Origin: an uncultured Bacilli bacterium
GTDB taxonomy: Bacteria; Bacillota_I; Bacilli_A; RF39; UBA660
Direction of reading: 5' to 3'
NCBI GenBank assembly: GCA_947626215.1
Contig: CANQRJ010000040.1
Location: 1-11,215 of the forward strand
DNA length: 11,215 bases
Both the position numbers and the translations under genes were made by a program. A model generated the notes under the pieces. It saw nothing but the letters and a program-made list of their open reading frames with translations. It was not told where the DNA came from and did not search any database. Positions within the stretch are counted from its first letter, which is position 1; each line of letters starts with the position of its first letter. This document shows, piece by piece, positions 1 through 5,249 of this stretch.

Positions 1-1
1 T

Positions 2-166
2 AAGCCAAAGGTTGAAAATCCAGGAAGTATGAAGAATATTACGACTGATAAGGACATTAAAGATTTTTATACTTACGAAGAAGCTTCTAAATTTACGAAG
101 GAAGATTTTGATAAAAATCCAAAACTTTATGAGGCTGTTGAACGTTCTTCTTACAAATGGAAATGA
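2..166 (+). CDS. Probable scaffolding (capsid assembly) protein, C-terminal fragment
   Basis: An open frame enters from the left edge and ends at TGA 164-166, giving the last 54 residues of a protein whose start lies outside the window. The tail is charged and helical: it contains FTKEDFDKNPKLYEA and ends SSYKWK. A short, basic, helical C-terminus just upstream of the major capsid gene is typical of phage scaffolding proteins, which use this end to bind the coat protein during procapsid assembly. The gap to the capsid start is 19 nt and holds that gene's ribosome binding site, so the two are probably co-transcribed. The assignment rests on position and tail character only; another small virion protein is possible. 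TGA as the stop argues against mycoplasma-type recoding. Confidence 0.6.
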   Translation, partial: KPKVENPGSMKNITTDKDIKDFYTYEEASKFTKEDFDKNPKLYEAVERSSYKWK

Positions 167-168
167 AA

Positions 169-175
169 GGAAGGA
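169..175 (+). promoter_or_regulatory. Ribosome binding site of the major capsid gene
   Basis: GGAAGGA lies just after the stop of the upstream gene, with about 10 nt to the ATG at 186. The ATG at 176-178 is closer but is followed almost at once by TAA, so 186 is the only productive start. Confidence 0.6.
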
Positions 176-185
176 ATGATTTAAA

Positions 186-995
186 ATGGCTGTAACACAT
201 TTTATCCAAACTATTTGGAGTAAAAAAATTCAAGATGAACTTGAAAAGAAATGTAAATTAGTAGATAACTGTTTACGTGATTATGAAGGGGATTGCAAGT
301 ATGCTCAAACAGTTAAAATATTAGCAGTAGGAGACCCTACAGTTAATAAATACGACAACACAACTGATATCACTATTGAAGATATGAGTGATGCTAGTCA
401 ACTATTAACTATAGACCAAGCAAATTATTTTGCTTTCTATGTTGATGATGTTGATAAAGCACAAAGTGTTCCAGGTTTAAAAGAAAGATATCAACAAAAG
501 GCTGTCCATAAATTAGCGTTAGCTAGAGATAGTTATATTGCTGATTTAATTTCAAAAGCAACTAATGTAACAGAAGTTGCTGAATTAACTGAAGAAGGAA
601 CTAAGAAAGGTGTAGATGAAGCCATCGTAGCTCTTCGTGAAAGAGACTTTGATGAAGAAGGTGTACTTGAAATTACGCCTAAATTCTATAACCTATTTAA
701 AAATCACTTAATTACATTATCAACTAGTAACCCTGAATACATCAAAAAAGGTAAAGTTGGTGTTTATGATGATTTAGATGTCATTATGAGTAACAACATG
801 AAAAATGATGGTTCAAATGTGTATTGTGATATTCGTGGTAAAAAGGCTATTGCCTTTGCTGGTCAAATCAATGAAGTTGAAGCATTAAGAGCTGAAAAAA
901 GATTCAAAGATATTATCAGAGGTCTTGATACTTTTGGTGCAAAAATTATTGATGAAGATCGTATTCAAGTCATCAAATATTCAGTAACTCCCTAA
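186..995 (+). CDS. Major capsid (coat) protein, short form
   Basis: This 269-residue protein would form the icosahedral head shell. I recognise it as a phage coat protein from the N-terminal pattern FIQTIWSKKIQDEL (6-19), the segment YEGDCKYAQTVKILAVGDP (33-51), DVDKAQSVPGL (88-98) and the helix with LARDSYIADL (112-121), all characteristic of a Bacillota phage capsid family; an HK97-type fold is expected from the family rather than seen. It follows the scaffold fragment, as usual in structural modules. The zero-frame stop is TAA at 993-995, directly after the proline codon CCC. An open frame of 125 codons follows at once in the +1 frame, so this product is probably the shorter of two capsid forms. 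The start is fixed by the Shine-Dalgarno site at 169-175. Capsid identity is strong; the exact family name is less sure. Confidence 0.9.
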   Translation: MAVTHFIQTIWSKKIQDELEKKCKLVDNCLRDYEGDCKYAQTVKILAVGDPTVNKYDNTTDITIEDMSDASQLLTIDQANYFAFYVDDVDKAQSVPGLKERYQQKAVHKLALARDSYIADLISKATNVTEVAELTEEGTKKGVDEAIVALRERDFDEEGVLEITPKFYNLFKNHLITLSTSNPEYIKKGKVGVYDDLDVIMSNNMKNDGSNVYCDIRGKKAIAFAGQINEVEALRAEKRFKDIIRGLDTFGAKIIDEDRIQVIKYSVTP

Positions 996-1035
996 ACCAG
1001 CCCCAAAAACGGTAACAATAAATTTACCGACGGGC
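987..1035 (+). promoter_or_regulatory. Candidate programmed +1 frameshift site with downstream stem-loop
   Basis: The capsid frame ends ACT CCC TAA (987-995). A proline tRNA on CCC (990-992) can re-pair with CCT (991-993) by moving one base forward; decoding then continues with AAA (994-996). The +1 frame has its own stop TAA at 985-987, so the switch must occur in the few bases 988-993, exactly where CCC meets the stop. Downstream, GCCC (1000-1003) pairs with GGGC (1032-1035) and CGGTAA (1010-1015) pairs with TTACCG (1024-1029). Together they make a two-part hairpin starting 4 nt after the stop, a suitable place for a frameshift stimulator. Established precedent: Listeria phage PSA uses CCC TGA for +1 frameshifting in its capsid and tail genes. 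No Shine-Dalgarno-like stimulator is visible upstream. Confidence 0.75.
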
Positions 1036-1371
1036 GAAGTTTATGACAAAAATGTAACTGATTTACAAGATAATATTCAAATAAAAGGAGATAAAGTAAC
1101 TGGAACTTTAAAATACGTAAAAGAATACGATAAATTTGAGAAAGGTGCTAAAGGTAATTTTCTAGCCATTGAAGTAGAAGAAGCAAAGAATGGTGATGAA
1201 GTTAGTTTTGAATTATCCAATCCCGAAAAGAAAGGAACAGGCACTTTAAATTCAAAAGATTATTTACTTGTATGCAAAATTCATGATAATACTCAGACTA
1301 TTACATTGAAAAACGGTGAAACTAGTAAAGTATTAGATTTAACTGGGCTTACATTAAGTCCTAGTGAATAA
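994..1371 (+). CDS. C-terminal extension of the capsid protein, reached by +1 frameshift
   Basis: This +1-frame open region encodes 125 residues beginning KPAPKTVTINLPTGE and ending TGLTLSPSE. It has no ATG or GTG codon and no Shine-Dalgarno site, and it begins exactly at the capsid stop, so translation as a separate gene is unlikely. Joined to the 269-residue capsid it gives a 394-residue protein in which the capsid tail SVTP runs into a Pro/Lys linker. The sequence alternates beta-strand-like segments (KVTGTLKYV, NFLAIEVEEA, DEVSFELSN, YLLVCKI, TQTITLKNG), suggesting a beta-sandwich or Ig-like decoration domain on the head surface. The pattern resembles beta domains found on other phage capsid proteins, but I cannot name a family. 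T7 gene 10A/10B is a functional parallel, there through a -1 shift. A sequencing indel is the main alternative. Confidence 0.75.
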   Translation, partial: KPAPKTVTINLPTGEVYDKNVTDLQDNIQIKGDKVTGTLKYVKEYDKFEKGAKGNFLAIEVEEAKNGDEVSFELSNPEKKGTGTLNSKDYLLVCKIHDNTQTITLKNGETSKVLDLTGLTLSPSE

Positions 1372-1384
1372 GGGCATTAAGCCC
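1345..1384 (+). promoter_or_regulatory. Possible antiterminator pairing upstream of the capsid terminator
   Basis: GGGCTTA (1345-1351) is a perfect complement of TAAGCCC (1378-1384), which contains the 3' arm of the terminator hairpin, so pairing would block that hairpin. The same 5' segment can instead pair locally with AAGTCC (1356-1361, one G-U pair). These mutually exclusive pairings are seen by eye only. They lie within the last codons of the frameshift extension, where a translating ribosome would affect them. Confidence 0.35.
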
Positions 1385-1389
1385 TTTTT
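1370..1389 (+). terminator. Rho-independent terminator after the capsid gene
   Basis: AAGGGC (1370-1375) pairs with GCCCTT (1381-1386) around a five-base ATTAA loop and is followed by further T residues to 1389. The 5' arm overlaps the TAA (1369-1371) ending the frameshift extension, so a ribosome finishing the long capsid form would sit on it. The stem is short (6 bp) and probably leaky, since downstream structural genes continue on the same strand with no obvious promoter. It would favour high capsid expression over downstream genes. Confidence 0.65.
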
Positions 1390-1390
1390 A

Positions 1391-1434
1391 TCGTGTAAAT
1401 AGTATTAGTTGGTGCAAATCCAACAACACGACCA
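1391..1434 (+). ncRNA. tRNA-like element: T-arm hairpin, acceptor-like stem and CCA
   Basis: TCGTGT (1391-1396) pairs with ACACGA (1426-1431), enclosing an 11-nt single strand and a hairpin with a 5-bp stem (GTTGG 1408-1412 with CCAAC 1420-1424) and a 7-nt loop TGCAAAT. The loop matches the tRNA T-loop pattern TTCRANY except for G at the second position, with the G-C pair closing the loop as in tRNA. CCA (1432-1434) follows the outer stem. There is no D-arm or anticodon arm, and the acceptor side is one base shorter than in a normal tRNA, so it is not a decoding tRNA. It sits between the terminator and the ribosome binding site of the next gene. It could be an RNA-processing or protection signal, a tRNA mimic, or a remnant. 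Structure is moderately convincing; function is unknown. Confidence 0.45.
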
Positions 1435-1446
1435 AGAGGAGATAGA

Positions 1447-1800
1447 ATGAAAAATTTAGTATTAATACCTAATTGTGAAATTTATAAAGGATTTACGGTT
1501 GATGAAAATTCTACATTGGAATATGAAAATAAAGATAAAACATTAAAACAAGAATTAAAAAATTTAGAGTTTATACAATATCAAAAGATCGATAGTCCAG
1601 AGTATAGTACAGAGACTAAAACAACAATTCATTTAAAAAAAGGGATGGTTGTTTTATTTGAAGATGAAGAACACGGGTATGTAGTTCCAGTTAATAGATA
1701 TGTAACAATTAAAGAAGCTATACAAGAATTAGAATATATTAAAGATTTAGATACGGAGGTAATAAATGACACTAAAGGAAATGAAACAAAAGACATTTAG
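1447..1800 (+). CDS. Small phage structural-region protein of unknown function
   Basis: This 117-residue acidic protein starts at ATG 1447, with AGGAG at 1437-1441 placed five bases upstream. I do not recognise a characterised family. The middle has a short beta-rich pattern, TTIHLKKGMVVLFEDEEHGYVVPV (roughly residues 59-82, written here only as positions with key residues KKG, LFE and GY.VPV), followed by a helix with EAIQELEYI. There is no signal peptide or membrane segment. It lies between the capsid and the head-tail adaptor and overlaps the adaptor gene by 35 nt, so it is probably translated together with it. Its place suggests a virion or head-completion role, which is inference only. 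Its 3' end also carries the adaptor's ribosome binding site. Confidence 0.7.
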   Translation: MKNLVLIPNCEIYKGFTVDENSTLEYENKDKTLKQELKNLEFIQYQKIDSPEYSTETKTTIHLKKGMVVLFEDEEHGYVVPVNRYVTIKEAIQELEYIKDLDTEVINDTKGNETKDI

Positions 1801-2359
1801 TTTAATTGAAGAATATTATCCAGAAGAAAAAGGTTTAGCGGAAGACGAAGATGTTTTAAACAAAATAAATGGAGTTGTAAATCAAATACAACTTGATTTA
1901 ATGAAATACCGCAAGATTAATGCAAAAAAAGAAATAACAATATCTAAAGAAGATGAAAAAACAATTGATTTAAGAAAAGAACTTGCAGACTGCTACCAAA
2001 TTAAATTGATTGATATTCCTTATGTTGTAGATTTTGATATGCCAAATGATGAAACAATAATTCTTCCAGACGATTATGAAGGAATGTTTACTATCTATTA
2101 TTATCGATATCCTAATTTAGTCAAAACAACGTTTGCTGATGAAGATGAAAGTTCAAAATATGATGAAGAATTTGTTTTTGACTTAGATAGTGTACTATTA
2201 GAAATTATGCCATACGGAATAGCTGCTGATTTATTAAAAATGGATATGATAAGTAATTATGGTAAATATTTTTATGAGCGATATTTAGAAATGAAAAACG
2301 GTATTGATTCAAGAAGAACAAGTGGAAAAATTACGATAGAAGGTGGATATGATGTCTAG
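1766..2359 (+). CDS. Head-tail adaptor (connector) protein, T7 gp11 / P22 gp4-like
   Basis: This 197-residue protein starts at ATG 1766 with GGAGGT at 1755-1760 just upstream. It is mainly helical: an N-terminal helix pair with LNKINGVVNQIQLDLMKY (about residues 31-48), a central beta-rich part (IILPDDYEGMFTIYYYRYP), and a C-terminal helix bundle with LLEIMPYGIAADLLKMD, a pattern I associate with phage adaptor proteins that form a ring below the portal. In short-tailed phages this ring (T7 gp11, P22 gp4) joins the portal to the nozzle. Its position just before the nozzle gene supports the role. The stop TAG overlaps the start of the next gene by about 8-11 nt, suggesting translational coupling. 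The exact family was not confirmed. Confidence 0.65.
   Translation: MTLKEMKQKTFSLIEEYYPEEKGLAEDEDVLNKINGVVNQIQLDLMKYRKINAKKEITISKEDEKTIDLRKELADCYQIKLIDIPYVVDFDMPNDETIILPDDYEGMFTIYYYRYPNLVKTTFADEDESSKYDEEFVFDLDSVLLEIMPYGIAADLLKMDMISNYGKYFYERYLEMKNGIDSRRTSGKITIEGGYDV
2338..2346 (+). promoter_or_regulatory. Ribosome binding site that decides the nozzle start
   Basis: AGAAGGTGG resembles AGGAGGTG. A GTG at 2343-2345 lies inside this site and so is unlikely to be the start. The in-frame ATG codons at 2349 and 2352 are 5 and 8 nt from the GG core, both acceptable. Confidence 0.6.
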
Positions 2360-4109
2360 TTTAACTGATTTAATCACTCGAAATTATCGAAATTTTAGAG
2401 GAGTTGATTTTACTAATAATGATGTTAAAGAATATAGAAGTCCATCTGCCTTAAATATGTGGAGAAATTACGAGGATAGTGATTGCATCCAAACAAGGCC
2501 TGGAATGAAATTGTTAAATAATTTTGGCAATAAAATTCTAGGCTTATTTTTTTTGAATAAAGATGATATTCTACATTGTTTAGTTCACGTTGGACCAAAA
2601 CTATTAGAATGGACTAATTACCCAAATTTACCCGTTGAAACTAGTGAATTATTTGATGGTATGAATTTAATAGAAAGCCATTACTTTGTTTTTGATAATA
2701 CATTATTTATTATAGATGGGATAAATTATTTAGAATATGACGGAAAAGACGTAAAAAAGGTAGAAGGAACAATCCCAATCACTTCATATTATAAAAATCC
2801 AAATGGTTCTACTTCTATTGATACAACAACAGATACTGATTTGATTTATCAACCTGTTAATTGTTTAACATCATTGAGAAAAAATGTATTTATTGGTGAT
2901 GGAGAAAGTGTTGATTATTACTTAGATTCTCAAAATTTAGATTTACCTTCTATATATCTAATGGAAGCAGAAGTAAATAGTGTTAAATTAATTGAAAATG
3001 CTGATTTTGATGTTGATAGAGATACAGGTATTGTAACATTTCATGATGCACCAGAAAAAGATGTTGAAGTTATTATAACTTATAGTAAAACTAATAAAGA
3101 CCATAAAGGTAGAGTATTAAATAGTACAACATTATGTGAATTTGATAACAGAATCTTTTTTAGTGGTAATCCTGATTATCCTAATGCAGTATTTCATTGT
3201 GAATTAAATGATCCAAGATATGTAAGAGATACAGCATATTATGAGTGTGGTTTAGATTTAGCACCGATAAAGGCAATTATTCCTGGTAATAATGTTTTAT
3301 GGGTTATTAAATCAATAGAACAAAATCAAAGCAGTATTTATTATTTAACTGCAACTATTGATAACACCTATAATAAAATTTATCCAAGTGTTAATGGTTC
3401 TATTTCATTAGGTTGTGTGTCTACAGGTATTAATTTTAATGATGATATAGTTTTCTTTTCAAATAGAGGATTAGAAGGTATTTCAAGTGGAACTTTGTAT
3501 AGTGAACAACTATTACAACATCGGTCTAGTTTTGTTGATACAAAAATGATTAATGAAAGCAACTATAAAGATGTGAAATTAGCCGAATATAAAGGCTATT
3601 TATTATGTTTAATAAATTCTCATATTTATTTAGCAAATAGTAGAAGTAAATTTCAAAATACATCAAATGATATAGAGTATGATTGGTTCTATTGGGAATT
3701 GCCTAATAATATTACTTTTATTAAAGAATATCGTCAAAAACTTTATTTAGGTAATGAAAATGGTGAATTATTTATTTTAGAAGGAACAACAGACAATGAA
3801 GAAGATATAACAAGTTATTGGACAACTTCTAAAGATGACTTTGGTTATCCTAGTTATACTAAGACCACTAATAAAAGAGGAAACGTTGCAGAAGTAAAAC
3901 CTATGGAAAACAAAGAAATACATGTTGATACAATAGTTGATGGAGTTTTAAAAGAAAAAAAAGTTTTTAGTGATGAAAAGGGTTACATTGCTTATAGAAT
4001 AAAAGATAAAAAATTTAAAGATATACAAATAAAATTTAGTTCAAATAAACCATTTGGACTTTTTTCATGTACTTTGCAAGGATTTATAGCAGGATATATT
4101 AAAAGATAG
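2349..4109 (+). CDS. Tail nozzle / hub protein, beta-propeller-like (T7 gp12 / P22 gp10-like)
   Basis: This protein of about 586 residues would form the short tail's nozzle below the adaptor. Near the N-terminus it has RSPSALNMW (about 30-38) and TRPGMKLL (49-56), a signature common to phage tail nozzle and hub proteins. The rest is beta-rich with repeated short blades such as LFFLNKDDILHCLVHV, FVFDNTLFIIDGINYLEYDG, NDDIVFFSNRGLEGIS and LYLGNENGELFILEG, as expected for a beta-propeller. No enzyme motif is apparent. The start overlaps the adaptor stop; ATG 2349 was chosen, with 2352 equally possible and GTG 2343 less likely. The gene order adaptor-nozzle matches T7 genes 11-12. The alternative is a distal tail protein of a long-tailed phage, but no tape measure or tube gene is nearby. 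Confidence 0.7.
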   Translation: MMSSLTDLITRNYRNFRGVDFTNNDVKEYRSPSALNMWRNYEDSDCIQTRPGMKLLNNFGNKILGLFFLNKDDILHCLVHVGPKLLEWTNYPNLPVETSELFDGMNLIESHYFVFDNTLFIIDGINYLEYDGKDVKKVEGTIPITSYYKNPNGSTSIDTTTDTDLIYQPVNCLTSLRKNVFIGDGESVDYYLDSQNLDLPSIYLMEAEVNSVKLIENADFDVDRDTGIVTFHDAPEKDVEVIITYSKTNKDHKGRVLNSTTLCEFDNRIFFSGNPDYPNAVFHCELNDPRYVRDTAYYECGLDLAPIKAIIPGNNVLWVIKSIEQNQSSIYYLTATIDNTYNKIYPSVNGSISLGCVSTGINFNDDIVFFSNRGLEGISSGTLYSEQLLQHRSSFVDTKMINESNYKDVKLAEYKGYLLCLINSHIYLANSRSKFQNTSNDIEYDWFYWELPNNITFIKEYRQKLYLGNENGELFILEGTTDNEEDITSYWTTSKDDFGYPSYTKTTNKRGNVAEVKPMENKEIHVDTIVDGVLKEKKVFSDEKGYIAYRIKDKKFKDIQIKFSSNKPFGLFSCTLQGFIAGYIKR

Positions 4110-4113
4110 GAGG
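4108..4113 (+). promoter_or_regulatory. Ribosome binding site overlapping the nozzle stop codon
   Basis: AGGAGG shares AG with the TAG stop (4107-4109) of the nozzle gene and lies 8 nt before ATG 4122, so the terminating ribosome is placed at the next start. Confidence 0.7.
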
Positions 4114-4121
4114 ATATAAAA

Positions 4122-5228
4122 ATGGACGAAAGATTAGCGGCAATTGAAAAACAAAAACAAGATGCGTTGAATCAAAGTAATCAAACTTATGGTGGAATGC
4201 TTCAAAATAATGAAGATTTGTATAATCAACAAAAGAATTATGCTGATGAATATGAACGGAGCCAAAATGAGTCTTTAGATAAACAATTGGCTTTTCAAGA
4301 ACAATTAATAAATCAACAAAAAGAAACTGCAAGACAAAATATGGAAACTGAATCAAAAAAGGCTAAAAATGATTATTTTTCATATACAAATCCTTATGGT
4401 TTGCAAGCTGAAAGTATGGCTAGCCAAGGATTACTTAATAGCGGTGTTTCTGAAACTGCAAAATTAGGTGGATATAATACTTATCAAAATAGATTAGCAA
4501 CAGCCAATAAAGCAATGCAAGATGCATTTATACAATATGATAACGATATAAATCAAGCAAGATTAACTAACGATGTTCAAAAGGCTCAAAACGCTCTAAA
4601 AAGACTAGAAATGCAACTACAATATTCAGAAGATTATTATAATAACAAGAATAGTATTACTCAAAATCAGTTAACTAATAACCAATCTTTAGATAGTGAA
4701 TATTACAATAGATACAATACAGAATATAACAATATTCAAGAGGAAAAAGCCCGAGAAGAAGCTATCAGACAATGGGAAGCTGAAATGGCAGAAAAACAAA
4801 GACAATTTAATGAACAATTGGCATATCAAAAACAACAAGATGCGTTGGCTCAACAAAATTGGGAAAAAGAATATGCAATGGCTCAAGTACAAGCCAAAAG
4901 TTCAAGTTCAAAATCAGGTGGTGGATATAATGGTAAAATCAATAATATAAGCCTTGACGATAATACTTCTAAACCAAAATATGATGCTTTTGGAAATAGT
5001 GTCGACACTCAAAACTTAAGTGATTATTATTTTAAATCCACAACAGGACCAGATTATCAACCAAGATATATAAATAATATAAAACTTACAAAAACTGGAA
5101 AAACTTTAAAAGATATAGGAACGATTAAAGGTGTAAGTGGTAGTAAAAATGTATGGAAAGCTGGCAATAAATATTATGTTTGGGATGAAGATCTTTACAT
5201 TGATGTAACAGATAAGTATAAAAATTAA
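4122..5228 (+). CDS. Gln/Asn-rich coiled-coil virion protein, probable ejection protein
   Basis: This 368-residue protein is rich in Gln, Asn, Lys, Glu and Tyr. Residues 1-85 and about 200-255 look like long coiled coils (for example KQLAFQEQLINQQKE and EMAEKQRQFNEQLAYQKQQ). Between them lies a conserved-looking centre with NPYGLQAESMASQGLLNSG (90-108) followed by VSETAKLGGYNTYQ, a pattern I associate with internal or ejected proteins of Bacillota phages. A Ser/Gly linker (260-269) leads to a C-terminal domain of about 95 residues ending in WKAGNKYYVWDEDLYIDVT. No catalytic motif, signal peptide or membrane span is visible. It follows the nozzle by 12 nt and precedes the giant protein by 21 nt, the place of T7 gp14/gp15-like internal proteins. 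It could also be a minor tail or head protein. Confidence 0.55.
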   Translation: MDERLAAIEKQKQDALNQSNQTYGGMLQNNEDLYNQQKNYADEYERSQNESLDKQLAFQEQLINQQKETARQNMETESKKAKNDYFSYTNPYGLQAESMASQGLLNSGVSETAKLGGYNTYQNRLATANKAMQDAFIQYDNDINQARLTNDVQKAQNALKRLEMQLQYSEDYYNNKNSITQNQLTNNQSLDSEYYNRYNTEYNNIQEEKAREEAIRQWEAEMAEKQRQFNEQLAYQKQQDALAQQNWEKEYAMAQVQAKSSSSKSGGGYNGKINNISLDDNTSKPKYDAFGNSVDTQNLSDYYFKSTTGPDYQPRYINNIKLTKTGKTLKDIGTIKGVSGSKNVWKAGNKYYVWDEDLYIDVTDKYKN

Positions 5229-5249
5229 AAATAGATAAGAAGGTGAAAT

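Noticed and set aside
996..1371. A separate small gene downstream of the capsid gene
   Set aside because: The frame has no ATG or GTG and no ribosome binding site, and it begins exactly at the capsid stop. A frameshift extension explains it better.
1405..1434. Cobalamin riboswitch, because of GGTGCAAATCC
   Set aside because: The other conserved parts, including the GCCACTG-type segment, are missing and the downstream gene is a virion protein. A T-arm-like hairpin fits better.
1345..1434. A complete tRNA ending at CCA 1434
   Set aside because: The hairpin at 1370-1386 has A instead of T before the anticodon position, the spacing to the T-arm is about 21 nt, and no acceptor 5' strand is found upstream. 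Only a partial tRNA-like form is supported.
1391..1446. A promoter for the tail genes after the terminator
   Set aside because: No convincing -35 and -10 pair with proper spacing is visible in the 55 bases, which are mostly taken up by the tRNA-like element.
2343..2345. GTG as start of the nozzle gene
   Set aside because: It lies inside the Shine-Dalgarno sequence; ATG 2349 or 2352 is correctly spaced.
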